DNA of 64,000 nt from positions 28,501-92,500 of the forward strand of contig JACEEZ010002651.1 in the NCBI GenBank assembly GCA_016584305.1, read 5' to 3'. Below are positions 32,360-44,655 of the stretch, one piece after another (within the stretch, counting starts at the first letter, position 1; each line of letters opens with the position of its first letter). The notes under the pieces were generated by a model. That model searched no databases and was not told the DNA's origin. It saw only the letters and a list, made by a program, of their open reading frames with translations. Source of the DNA: Chionoecetes opilio (lineage: Eukaryota > Arthropoda > Malacostraca > Decapoda > Majidae). The position numbers and the translations under genes were made by a program.

Positions 32360-35199
32360 GTGTAGCTCCCCCCTTTATAGCTTGATATTAACTCGAAGGG
32401 CTCCACAAACCTGGTGATTACGCTGCCACCACCCACAATAAGTGGGAAAAAAAAAATAATGATTTAGAGAATATGTGAGTATTACTGGGACTTAATAAAC
32501 GACTCGCTAACAGGGTTTCTGTATATTATCACATACTGATGGGCCAGTATTCACATTCCCACTTAACATAAGGTTTCACAAAAAATTTAATCACTGCACA
32601 ATATGAACGCCGACACGACGCGACTCTCACTCGTGTTTAACAAAAACCCAAGAATTCCTTCACCCCACTGTCACTGTGTAAAGTACCTATGCACACACAC
32701 ACTCGCTATGTATCATGGCCTTAGCTGTATACACTGGTGTGTCCATGGTCATCCACTCAGCTCAGCTCACACCATCAGCTCACACGTGGGTCCGCCTCAC
32801 GGGCTAAACCACCCCCTCATGGTCACTCAGCTCACTCAGCTCACTCCGCTCCAAAACCCTTTGAAAACACGTAAAGCAATGAATATTACAGCTCCAACAG
32901 GTAAATAATCAATCCCCTATACATCCTGATAAATACACCGCCCCACACATACCTTTGAAAAGGGTTGTAAGACACAACTCCCTACACGTGTTGTCGAGGC
33001 CAGGCTTGGGTGAGAGAGAGAAAAAATATGGCTACCTTCTCTCTCTTCTCTCCTTCTTGCCGTGACGTCACTAGCGACCGCGGGCACAAAAATATTGTCG
33101 GAAACTACATCTATTGATTAAGAGCTGAGGAGTGAAGGAAAATTGCGAGCATTTAATTACTCGACATTTATATATTACTTTACTCTCACCACTCAAAGTA
33201 AACTCTTCGTCAATCATGAGTCACAGGATTAACCCATTTTCTCGCATTACACAAGCAAAAACTGTTCGTACGTCTGGTAGAAGCGCACATAGTTTCAAGG
33301 GTATTAGTTGCATCATAAAAATGATGCATCACAATACATTTTCATTGCGAAAACAGATGATGTCACATATGGTGACTTCGCCAGCTTTCCTATTTACTTA
33401 TCTGTGAATATGCTGCGGTGGTGTCACACTTATGAATCAATTCAACTTTGCTGGTTGAAAAAAATGTGAATCTCTGCTGAGCAAAAATTCTTATGTATTA
33501 TGTAAATTGACAACTATATAAATAATCTAATAGTGTGTATATATAAATACCAATATAATAAGTACTTGTATTTAACTATAAAGGGCTTCATTGGATATAG
33601 ATTAGTATACAGAAAGATTCGGAGACTCTTGGGACTCTTGGGGGCTGCTATAGTCACAGCATAGTGCCTACCGAGACAAAATTAGTATGGCGCCCAAGTT
33701 TGTATATAAATGACAGAGTTGTTGATAATACATATTGGGAGATATTTTATCGATATCACCTACTATACTTTTCTCTATCCACTCAAGCCTTGCAACAAGT
33801 ATCCACGCTTGCTAAACTGTAATCCAGTCAGAAAATACAGTGAAGATGGAAGAGATAAGAAGGAGGGATAGAAGGATGAGAGAGGTTGGTTATTTCTAAG
33901 CATATCATGTTTCGCATTGATATATTTTAAAAGTTCTGTTGCGTCATCTACTCATCAACCAGTAAGACCTCTAACCTATGATTTTCATTAATTTCTATAA
34001 ACTTATACATGTGTATTATTGTGATTCCTTAATATAAAAAAAAAAAAGCTCCACCAATTGATCGTTAGTTGTAAAGTCACCTGCCTAGGGGTTAAGTACT
34101 AGCTTTCGCAAAAAATTCTCACAGCTCCTACTTGACTGTGGCCATTTGCTTGATAATCTCGCAATCTATATAGACTCTTTGATCATTTGAATTACTTATT
34201 TCTTCTCTACTATACTTATCTCAGTTTTTGGCCACATCTATGGTTTGTTACTCCCTTCTTTTGACTATTCTAGACCTTTGCGGGGGTACTTTTCTTCCCA
34301 GTTGGGCCCCCACTGCCCTAGGAATCCATAATATTTCGTGGGCTGGGTGAGGGACGGGAATATAGAAAATAAGCCAGATATTCTTGAATAGCACACGCGT
34401 TAGAACAGAACTGATATTAATACGTTATCAACATGTCCCCTTATGATGTGTCAGTGCACATCCGTGGAGTGCATGTGGTTTATTATAGATTTGACAATTG
34501 GGTAAACATTGGATGGTACCGTGGGATGCGAAAGTGCGGGATCGAGATGCATATATAGGATGATTAACTTAACTTAGCTATATTTTTCACACATTTCCTT
34601 TAACCCAAATACTTCGTCTACATAGCCTCATCCCCTGAAACCAGCTTGTTTGTCTTCAATCTGACATTTATTTTATTTGTATAACTCCTTTAATAAGTCA
34701 AGTACAACAAATAAATAAATAAATAAAAAGAATAAAACGTTCCTGGTTTCCTAAGTAATCCCATTTTTTTTGTAGTTGGTACAATTCCTTTGACTCTTTT
34801 GTCAGTATACAGAAAACAATATAGGCTTTTTGCTAGTCTTTTAGTACTACACCTCAATCCCAGCATACGTTGAATAATATAATCCACATTATAAATGTGA
34901 TAATCACATTATAAATGTGATAATTTATATTCAATCCACGTGACTTTCCACACTTATACTTCAATACACATATCTCCTCACGTTTACTAAACTCTTTATA
35001 TTTCTTCATATATGCATTTTTAACTGAATGTTTAACCCTGCTAAACAATCCATTTCTGAGTCATAATTTTCTTAACAAACTTTCAAAATACTCTCTCCAT
35101 CTTTTCACTGCATCCATGTGATGGGGGGGGGGGGTCTTTCTTGTTCTTCCTTCTTATCTTTTCTTTTCTCTTTACTCTTTCTTGCTGTTGAGATATTCT
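32360..35199. other. Intronic sequence, nothing recognised
   Basis: About 2.8 kb with no exon, RNA gene or recognisable element. Confidence 0.4.
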
Positions 35200-35550
35200 G
35201 AGGGGGATTCCTGAAGGGGCAGTCTTGGTCAATGGGGAGGTTAAGAGGTGCCCTATTGACAGAGACTTGCATGTGACCGTATGATGGAGCCAGGTGATGC
35301 TTCTATGGGGGGCTTCCGTTTGTACCCGACAGAGGCTTCACATTGCCCTGGGCCACAGTTACCTTTTTAAATCCCGTCAGTATGTCCTTCTAACAGACAT
35401 AGAACTCAGGCTGGTAATTCATAATTCGGAAATAAGTAATTTCCTTTTTCCTTGCCCCAGCGCGGGATAGAACCGTCGCTAACACACCAGATATGCACCC
35501 ACAAGGCGCCTTAACCGACTAGGCCAAGAGGTATATACCACTTGGCTTAG
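35200..35550 (-). mobile_element. tRNA-derived SINE of a second type
   Basis: On the minus strand CTTGGCCTAGTCGGTTAAGG (A box) and GACGGTTCTATCCCGCGC (B box, one change from consensus) stand at tRNA spacing. A body of about 230 bp follows. The head differs from the other SINEs. Confidence 0.55.
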
Positions 35551-36194
35551 TGGTTCCAGTGGTATTTATGTTCATTACATCTATGCCTTCTAGGATCTCT
35601 CCATATATGCCCCGAATCAACTGTGATGCTTGCTCCCCTACACTTTTCACATAGTTACTTCTTTCCAAAATTGCTTCTTACAGTCCTTAAAGCTTTCATA
35701 TATTTTCTTCCTCCTCCTTTCATCAGCCAATATATTTTCTTCTTGAACATGCTGTGTCAATTTTTATACTTTTTTATATTGTACTCTTCCCGTCTATTAT
35801 CCTCCCTAATATAGCAAATTTTGGTGTTATTCCTACCTATTTTCCTTGTTCCGCTTTTCAACTTATGAAGGTACAGTAAAAGCTCTATTAACCGGAACCC
35901 GTGGAACATTTGAGGTGCCGGTTAATTTTTTTTCTGGTTATATGAGCACTAGCAGAGAAAAATTATTTAAGACGAATATGCAAGATATAATAATATGCCA
36001 CATGTCACATGGATATTACATGTATACATTATATAAAGAAGTAAAGAAAAAAAATGCGTGTATAGAGAGGATGGTACTGCTTGCTTGGGTATCGGAAATT
36101 GGTAGTACTATAAGACGGTTGTGGGCTTGTGGCCTGGTCATTTCAAATTGCTCGTGCTCGGAAAATTGAGTATTTTGTTTTTCAGTTATATATA
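35551..36194. other. Intronic sequence, nothing recognised
   Basis: T-rich then mixed sequence. The frame at 35846-36169 has no domain motif. Confidence 0.4.
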
Positions 36195-36356
<162 letters not shown>

Positions 36357-36471
36357 GGTTGTTTTTTTCTGGCCAGATTTGTGCCAATGTTTTAAGAGTA
36401 ACGAATGCTAAAACCTGATTAAAATAACTTTAAATATATGTATATAATACGATTTCTATTTTTCTGTACAG

Positions 36472-36664
36472 ATTTATAAGCAGCGAAGATGGCATGTCTC
36501 TGCAACGCCAATGGCAAGAGGTAGCAGGTGACCTGCAGGAATATATTGAAAAGGTGGTAATTGAATGGCGAGGTGTAGCAGGAGCAGACTACACCCCTGC
36601 TCTCAGCCAGCCACTTCTCCAGCGTCGCCATGACTCGACCATTGCTGTCAACTTTAGTACAGAG
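36472..36664 (+). CDS. Axonemal dynein heavy chain, exon 4 of 6 in window
   Basis: The acceptor TTTTTCTGTACAG precedes a single base that completes the proline codon left by exon 3. The exon ends on a whole codon before GTATGT. The product reads FISSEDGMSLQRQWQEVAG, then YIEKVVIEWRGVAG, then PALSQPLLQR and IAVNFSTE. This corresponds to the tail segment with E.....W...V......L..PL..R.......VNF that follows the HP motif in DNAH9/11/17-type chains. Phase and homology both show that no exon is missing between exons 3 and 4 despite a 15.7-kb intron. Confidence 0.88.
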
Positions 36665-36814
36665 GTATGTTGGTTATTATCTTATACTTTATTATTATGC
36701 AATGTTGGGGTAGAAACTTAACCTACCTAAGCAGATAACATGATATAGCATAAATAAGATTTCCCCTTTACTGACATTATTCTGTCAAACAAATTGTGTC
36801 TAAAATAATTATCG

Positions 36815-37005
<191 letters not shown>

Positions 37006-37205
37006 TTTTTTTTTATCCTCCACATTAAAAAGTAATGGCCAAAGACAACCAAAATTAAGAGAAACCCAAAAATGAAGGCTTGCTAATTGCTGCTACATAT
37101 AAGGTATATATATTTTTTTATTATCAGTGTAATTCTTGAGATTAACTACCGTAGATAACATTTAAGTCGCCAGGACAACGTTTTTTTTCTGTTTACAGAC
37201 GTCTG

Positions 37206-37276
37206 GTGGCGTTAATACTTACATTTCTACATCCATGATTTCAGGAAAGTTAAACGGGGCTATCTGGAGAGTCTGT
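37206..37276 (+). repeat. Dispersed fragment of the Helitron-like element
   Basis: CATTTCTACATCCATGATTT, CAGGAAAGTT and GGGGCTATCTGGAGAGTCTG match 24570-24630, the part of the Helitron-like element between minisatellite and hairpins. Confidence 0.75.
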
Positions 37277-37973
37277 GTCATTTTGTGTCTTCATATGTTT
37301 ATCCATCAAATACAATCAAGGTTAAGTGCTTCCATACTTTCTCTGTACATAATCCACATAAATATTTGCGATGTTACTGTATAATGCTGCAGGTATTCAT
37401 GGTCACCTTTGCAACAGTGAGCCTCCATCCAGGATGAACTGTATGATACGATATCATCTGTCTTTGGTGGTGTCTCACAGGGATTGGGTTTGGTCCACAC
37501 CGCATCTGCAAGGGTTGATTTCTTAGCTTTTCTCATTCCAGTGTTAACAAATAGAGCTTGGGGATGTGTACACAACTCATATTTGAACATTTTCCCTTGA
37601 TCTTCCATATTTTTCGGCTGCAAGTGATCGTATCCACCTTTAATTTGCCCACCCTGCTGGATGCTACTGCCATCCACCTGTCATGATGCCCCATGATAGC
37701 TCACCTCTGCCACACTAAAGAAGAATAAAGCTCTCAGGCCAGTGATTGCTTCTCATGACTATATTATTACGAATATCATCGATCCCGATGTCAATGTTCT
37801 TCAACAACAACAAATATACTATCGATCCTTGACATTCGCGGGGTTAGGTAAAAGAGATGGTCGCGAAAGGTAAAAATCTGTGTAAATCTGCTAATCCCCA
37901 TAAAGCTACATCTAGATCCATCATTTTCCAATATAACTGAAGACACATCCTATCTGCATCTTTGAAAACAGTA
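37277..37973. other. Intronic sequence, nothing recognised
   Basis: Apart from a repeat shared with 22718-22800 (at 37826-37915), nothing was recognised. The minus frame at 37306-37677 has no domain I know. Confidence 0.4.
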
Positions 37974-39598
37974 CTATTTTTTTCACATCACAAAGGACTG
38001 GCCACGGGCAAAAAAAGGAAGCAACAAAAAGTTCGTTTAGTTGCCAGTCCCTATAACATAGATAGTAAGATAATATAAAAAGGGGGGTGGGCCAATTTAG
38101 TTCGCGAGGTGTTGTATCACTCCTCTCTTGAAGATATTTCAGTCGTTGGAAGGTTAACAAATATAAAAAAGTAGAGAGTTCCAGTGTTTACAGTGCAAGG
38201 GCTGAGAGAGTAAAGATTCTGGTTAACTCTTGCATTTGGAAGATGGACAGAATAGGGATGAGTATGAGTAGAAAGTCTATTGCAGCGAGGCTGATAGAGT
38301 GGGGGAGGCACGTAGACAGCAAGTTCAAAAGAAGAGTGAGCATAAACATAACGGTAGAAGAAAGCAAGAGAAGCAACATTACGGCGGTTATTTAAAGATT
38401 GAAGACAATCAGTCAGAAAAGGGGAGTTGATGAGACAAAAAAGCTTTTCAGTCTACCCTGTTTAGGAGAGCTGTATAAGTGGATCACCCCAATACATGTG
38501 AGAAGTACTCTATACATAGGCGGATAAGGTTCCTATACAGAACAAGCAACTGGGAGGGAGAATAAAATGGACGCAGACGCCACAGGACACCTAATTTCTA
38601 TGAAGCTGTTTTAGCAGGACATGATATGTGAGAGTTCCAACTCAGATTTTTAGTAAAGGATAGTCCAAGAATGTTCATTGTACAAGAGGGAGATAGTTGA
38701 GTGTCATTGAAGAGGACACAATAATTGTTTGAAATGTCGAGAGATAGGTGAAGAACTTGGGTTATTGAGGCATTGAACAAAACTAAGTTTGCTTTGCCCC
38801 AATCAGAAATTATAGAGAGATCAGAAATTTAGGCACTCTGTGTCATCTCTCCGTGAGTAACGTAGTTCCTGTTGAGTTGGATGCCTAATGAATGACGTAT
38901 ACAAATTCAGGGTAGAATCATCAGCATAGGAGTGGATAGGGCATTGAGTTAGACTTAGAAGATTATTATTGAATAACAGGAAGAGTGTGGATGGTAGGAG
39001 AAAACTCTGAGGAACACAACTTTTGATATGCTTGGGATAAAGCAATGTCCGTCTACAGTAGCTGCTATTGAACGGTTATAAAGGAAACCTAAATAGAAAG
39101 TGCAGAGAGAGGGATAGAAACCTAATGACGGTAGTTTATAAATTAGAGATTTGTGCTATCAAAAGATTTTGATTCGGTGAATCTTTTCAAAGATTCACCG
39201 AAACTCCTAAAGGAGGATGACCATTAATCAGTTAGGAAAGTTAAAAGATTGCCAGTAGATCGCCCTTTACGGAAACTGTAGTCTGACAATCAGATAGAAG
39301 ATTATGAGCAAATATATGCTTAAGATTCTTCTTATTAAGTATAGATTCAAAAGCTTTAGAAAGGCAGGAAGTCAAAGCTTTAGGTCGGTAGTTTGAATGA
39401 TTAGAACGATGACCTTTCTTAGGGACAAGTTGAATGTGAAAAAGCTTCCAACAAGAAGGAAAGGTGTTAGTAGATTGAAAAAGACTGAATAGTTTGACCA
39501 GGCAAGGTGCAACCACATAAACACAGTTTTTGAGAGCAATAGGAAAGACTCTGTCCGAAAAAAAAAACCTGTTGAAATTAATAAAGTACATTGTAGTA
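37974..39598 (-). mobile_element. Jockey-like LINE J, copy 1
   Basis: Minus-strand frames in order show KNCVYVVAPCLVKLFSLFQ, FPSCWKLFHIQLVPKKGHRS, NHSNYRPKALTSCLSKAFES (RT fingers), then CVPQSFLLPSTLFLLF (motif B), IHSYADDSTLNLYTSF (motif C, YADD intact), LNILGLSFTKNLSWNSHIS and a C-terminal SIFQMQELTRI-like end. Stops and shifts break it throughout, and motif A is lost. The order and spacing fit the jockey clade. Confidence 0.82.
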
Positions 39599-40285
39599 TT
39601 GTCACGAACCTGTGTGTCTGTACGTGTGTTTGTGCGCGCGTGTTGATGTTCAGTTGACAACAATCTGTTTACTAATGGTGACCTTGAACTGACGGGGTCT
39701 CGTAATAATGATATATTACCTCTTTGAAGATACTTGACGCGGTATTACTTAAAGCGTAGTACAGTTATGTACATTATTTTTTTGTCCGTTAGTGACTTAG
39801 GTGTAAGCTAAGGAGACAACGTGAACGTCTGTCTGGCACCCGCTGTTGTCCAGGCAGTTCTGTCTTCATATTCAATTTGCGATCCTCGCTCAGCTGTATA
39901 CAAGTGACGTCATTGTTTATAAGGTGTTTTCCTACATTCCTGGGTGTGTCATGCTTTCCTCTGTTATTGACTGGGTTAAGTATATGTTGTCAATCACTGC
40001 TGGCTGTCTGACAACACAATATTATTAACTATTGTGTTGTGTCTTCTCATGTTTTCTCGTCTATGAAAGGCTGACGTACATACTATCATTATGAATCTAA
40101 TTTGAAGGCGCAATCAATAATGCTAAGCTGTTGATAGGTTCACATGGCTCGTACGGAAGTACGGAATATTACTAGTTAAAAGTATTATTACATAGTTACT
40201 GTAAAATGGGTGTTATAATTGTTGTAATCAATGATAATAGTGATGCAAATATTTATAAATGATAGACGTTTTCTAGTGACTGACA
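39599..40285. mobile_element. Possible solo LTR
   Basis: The block starts TGTCACGAACC and ends TAGTGACTGACA, with TGTCA/TGACA inverted ends. It sits exactly where LINE J copy 1 stops and before RTE-D begins. I see no clear target duplication, so the borders are tentative. Confidence 0.3.
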
Positions 40286-40310
40286 TATATATGATTGCCT
40301 CACTCCTGGC

Positions 40311-41057
40311 CCGTCGTCATTATGGACTGCGCTACCAAGGTATGTAAAACTTTCCAAGATCTCAATGTCCGCGCCGCATGCATGAACAGACTGTACTGTT
40401 CAGACTCATATATATAGTAAGCCTCCAAACACCTGGAACTTGGTTTTGAACCAGGAGACCTCACGTTCCCAAGGCTTTACCTCCTCGTGCAGCGCTTCAA
40501 AGCTATCACCAGGACCTCCAGCAAAGATTACTGCATCATCGGCAAAAACAAGATCAGTGATCTTGGAGTTGCCGAGGGATTCTCCACAATCACGTTGATT
40601 TACAAATTTTCCCCTTGCCGCACCATTGCCTCACTAATGTATTCACAGGAAAAAAGCTGGATACACCTCCCTCACACTCCACAGCACTCACAGTCCCAGA
40701 GTACAGGTTAGTCATCAAAACAATGGTCCTTACAAGAATCTTGCGAAGTCGCAGAAGATCCCAGAATGACTCACGATGCGAGTCAAACGTCTTCTTAAGA
40801 ACAACATAGGCTGCAAGCATCCCCAAACGAAACTCACGTCGGCGTTCCACCAGGACACGAAGCGCTAGGATGTGGTCGATCTCCTTAGCTACCCCTCCGG
40901 CTTTACTTATACCATGGCCAGCGGTGCAGTTCTGGTCTCTGATACCAAGAACTTGCAATCCTCAACCTTCTGGACTTCACGAAATTCAGAAAGAGAAAAC
41001 TGTTTATGTTCCTGGTACAGGAGCCATGGGTACCAACACAAAACTCATAGCCATCTT
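40311..41057 (-). mobile_element. RTE-D, deleted LINE copy
   Basis: Minus-strand homology covers the RT (RVLVERRREFRLGMLAAYVV, SFFPVNTLVRQ) and, after an internal deletion of about 1.1 kb at 40868, the endonuclease end (GGVAKEIDHIL). Its left edge (CGTCGTCATTATGGACTGC) stops well short of the 3' tail, so the 3' end is missing as in RTE-A and RTE-H. Confidence 0.8.
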
Positions 41058-41061
41058 TTCA

Positions 41062-41215
41062 GTTTTGGTACCACTAAAAGACAAAATTGCTAAGAGAGTT
41101 GGAAAAGTACTTATGGATCTAGTTTTCTATAAATTCAATACGCCATGCACATTGCTCTCGGAAAATGGTACCGAGTTTACCAAGCAAATATTGACTGATA
41201 TTTGCAAACAATTTA
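41062..41215 (+). pseudogene. Integrase core fragment of an LTR retrotransposon
   Basis: VPLKDKIAKRVGKVLMDLVF then CTLLSENGTEFTKQILTDIC fits the rve integrase pattern with the central D..GTEF motif (here ENGTEF, so the catalytic aspartate position is changed). It lies between RTE-D and LINE J copy 2 without its own element around it. Confidence 0.65.
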
Positions 41216-43372
41216 ACACATTAATTTCCAAACTACCCTCATTCGGTATATATCCTTTTCTCTGTACCTTCATCTTAAGTTTCCTTTCAAACCGTTATAT
41301 TGCTGCTACAGTAGATGGACATTGTCATTCTCCTAAGTCTATCAATAGTGGTGTTCCTCAGGGTTCTGTCCTATCACCCACTCTATTTCTACTTTTCTTT
41401 CTGTATATTATTAATTAATTATCTTCTAAGTCTAACTAAAAGCCCTATCCAATCCTAAGACGATGATTCTATCATGCATTTTTCAACGTCGTTTATTAGA
41501 CGTCCAACTCAACAGGAACTAAGTGATTCACGGAGAGATGCCACTGAGCGCCTAACTTCTGATCTTTCTATAATTTATGATTAGGGCAAAGCAAATCTTG
41601 TTTTGTTCAATGGTTAAAAAACCCATTTTCTTCACCTATCCACTTGACAAAAACCTACCAGATAAATATCCCCTCTTCTTCAATGACACTCAACTATCTC
41701 CTTCTTCTACAATGAACATTATTGCACTATCCTTTACTAAAAAATGAACTGAAAATATCACATATCATCTCTTGCTAAAGCAGCTTCTAAGAAGTTAGGT
41801 GTCCGGTGGCGTCTATATACGTCCATTTTTTTCTCCCTCCCAGTTGCTTGCTCTGTACAGGGGCCTTATCCGCCCATGTATGGAATATGTCTCACATGTT
41901 TGGGGGGGATCCACTCATACAGCCTTCCTAAACAGGGTTGAGTCAAATGCTTTTCGTCTCATCAACTCCCCTCTTCTGACTGACTGTTCAATCTTTAAAT
42001 CACCGCCGCACTGTTGCATCTCTTGCTATTTTCTACTGGTATTATCATGCTCACTGCTCTTTTTAATTTGCTAACTGCATACCTCCCCCCTCCCGCGGCC
42101 TTGTTGCACAAGACTTTCTACTCATTCTCATTCTTATTTTGTCCATCTTACTAATGCAACAGTTAAGGGGACACCACACAGGTGATGCCAAAATTTCCCA
42201 GGCTGCTTTTAGAGCCAAAATCTTATCTCCATCGTGTTTTTCGTGAGCGTTTAAATTATCTGACCCAATTTCATTACTATTGGATTTAAAAAAAAAAATT
42301 ATGTAAATTTACTTAAAATCGAAAAATTCTTTGTTTGATGATATATTTAGCTTAGGGTATTCTGTAAGCATTCAATAATAAAGTTGCGAAGGGAAATTCT
42401 CCTATCACTCCGAAAAAGGTTGTAAATGCCACTCTGAAAATATGTAATATCTAGAATAAGAAAAATTTATAATAAGAAAAATTCCAGAAATTCCGCCTGT
42501 CATTGTAATCAAAAGCGTCATTTTACACATATGTATGCAAGTATAAAGTGTGTAAAATTTGAGATCTGTATTACAAAAATGGCAGGAGGAGTAGGCCATG
42601 AAAGTAAAAAAAACGTGTTTTGAGAAAACAACGAATATACCTTATCTTATTGAAAATCAAGTTACTTTAGTCTAACTTCTTATTTATCCATTGTCTAATG
42701 TATTGAGGTGATAGAAAACGTTCGTATACATTCCTAATTCATTGGGATTTTTTTTTTTTCAATTTATACAAATAATTATGATGGTGATGCGGTCGCCAGG
42801 ATGGGAAGCGGGGGGGGAGGGTAGCATTGGAGGGGCCAGGGAATGGGTAATATGGCTCATATTTGCGTTTTAGAGCTACTACGTACTTCTAGGCCAAAAG
42901 AACAATTTTACAAATAATTATGATGGCGATACGGAATCCAGGATGGGACGCGGGGGGGGGGGGGTAGCATTGGGAAAAAAAGGGAAAACAAAAAAATTCA
43001 TACTACATTGTAGTTCTAGGCCAAAAGAACAATTTTAGCACAAAAATGAAAAATGTCAATATTGAGTGATTCTGGTCCTCAGTTGTGTGGTGTCCCCTTA
43101 ACCTTCATCTTTACTTTTTCACCCCTTTCACTGATAAACTCTGGAACTCTGTTCCTGCTTCTATTTTTCCATCTTCTTACGACTTAAATCTTTTCAAGAG
43201 AGGAGTGACAAGACACCTTCCGATCTAAATTGGCCCACACTCCTTTATTTATTCTCTTATTGTCTTCTTTATAGGGATTTGCAACTAAGCGCCTACTTGT
43301 TACTCTCATTTGCCAGTTACCCTCTTTGTGATGTAAAAAATAAAAATAAAAATAAAAGTAATTCCTACCTAT
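41216..43372 (+). mobile_element. Jockey-like LINE J, copy 2, split by a TTAA element
   Basis: Plus-strand frames read SKLPSFGIYPFLCTFILSFL, VDGHCHSPKSINSGVPQGSV and LSPTLFLLF (motif B), a damaged motif C region, then LYRGLIRPCMEYVSHVWGGS and TRLSTHSHSYFVHLTNATV. After an insert at 42167-43097 come FTDKLWNSVPASIF-like codons and a 3' end with AAAAATAAAAATAAAAATAA. Numerous stops mark it as dead. Confidence 0.82.
42167..43097. mobile_element. TTAA-flanked DNA transposon without transposase
   Basis: The insert begins GGGGACACCACACA and ends TGTGTGGTGTCCCC, a 14-bp perfect inverted terminus, and is flanked by TTAA at 42163-42166 and 43098-43101. Removing it rejoins the J coding sequence (NATV then NLHLYFFTPFT). 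TTAA duplications are made by piggyBac and Kolobok-type transposases. Inside, a unit of about 139 bp (CTAGGCCAAAAGAACAATTT, ATAATTATGATGG, CAGGATGGGA) is tandemly duplicated at 42770-43045. No transposase is encoded. Confidence 0.8.
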
Positions 43373-43492
43373 TCAGGATGCTAACATATATACCTAATCT
43401 TTGTGTGTGTTTTCATATATTGCTTAAAAATATTCAATATATTCTACAAATAGTTGATGTTTAATATTGCTAAGGAAAACAATGTGTATAGT

Positions 43493-43718
<226 letters not shown>

Positions 43719-43728
43719 GGATCATATA

Positions 43729-44412
43729 GACTGGTTTATCAGTATATATGATATACTGTAATATTCGTAAATGTTTGTTCGATAATATTATCAGATAAAA
43801 CACAATAAAACACGCTAAAGAAATGCCATTACGAGACTCTGAAGGTGCTAATTCATATGCATGAACTTAATATTCACTTCAACTCTTCGCCATTTAAAAT
43901 TTTGCTGGTCAACTTTTATCCTGAAGGGTATCAATAGCAGCGCAATTTTATTAGCATTCCATTGATGTATTTCGTTTATTGATAAATGGATTACAACCAT
44001 GCATAAATTAGCGTTAACTAAATAAATAGAATCATCAATCGGGTAATTTTCCCGATTGATGAGGTTATTTATTTTGTTAACGCTATTTATACATGGTGCT
44101 AATTCATTTATCAAAAAACTAAATATATAAGTAAATAAACAACATCATCATTCGGGAAAATTACCCGATTGATGAATGTATTTATTTATTAAACGCTAAT
44201 TTATGCATGGTTCTAATTCATTTATCAGAAAACGAAAAATATCAATAAAAAGCTAATACAATTGCACTTCTATTGATACCCTTCATGATAAAAGTTGACC
44301 CGCGAAGTTTTAAATGGCGAAGAGTTGAAGTGCATATTAAGTTCATGCATATTTCTTCAGAGTCTCGTAATGGCATTTTTTTAGCGTGTTTTACTGTTTT
44401 TTATTTGATAAT
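43729..44412. mobile_element. Foldback element F, copy 2 (both arms)
   Basis: The left arm (about 43786-44060) and right arm (about 44140-44412) are reverse complements: ATGCCATTACGAGACTC with GAGTCTCGTAATGGCAT, and CATGCATAAATTAGCGTT with AACGCTAATTTATGCATG. The centre carries two palindromic ATCAATCGGGTAATTTTCCC-type motifs. It matches copy 1 at 12318-12731. No coding sequence was found. Confidence 0.85.
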
Positions 44413-44655
44413 GGCACTGAGATGTGTGTGTGGACATTGAAGAATATCATTCATTACTACACTTCCAGAAATTCACCTGTTTATCTGTGTTTCCTGGATG
44501 CCAGAAAGGCGTTTGACAGAGTGAATTACTGGAAGCTCTTTCATAAAATTCTCGCCAGGGGTACACCTGGGTACATTGTTAATTTATTAATGTACTGGTA
44601 CACTACCCAGGAATTTACTGTTAAGTGGGGTAATTCCCTCTCGCTGTCCTTTAGT

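Noticed and set aside
37306..37677. 123-codon minus-strand frame as a gene
   Set aside because: No domain recognised, and neighbours are transposon fragments and dispersed repeats.
41062..41215. An endogenous retrovirus
   Set aside because: Only a short integrase fragment is present, without envelope, LTRs or neighbouring pol. An ordinary LTR-retrotransposon remnant explains it.
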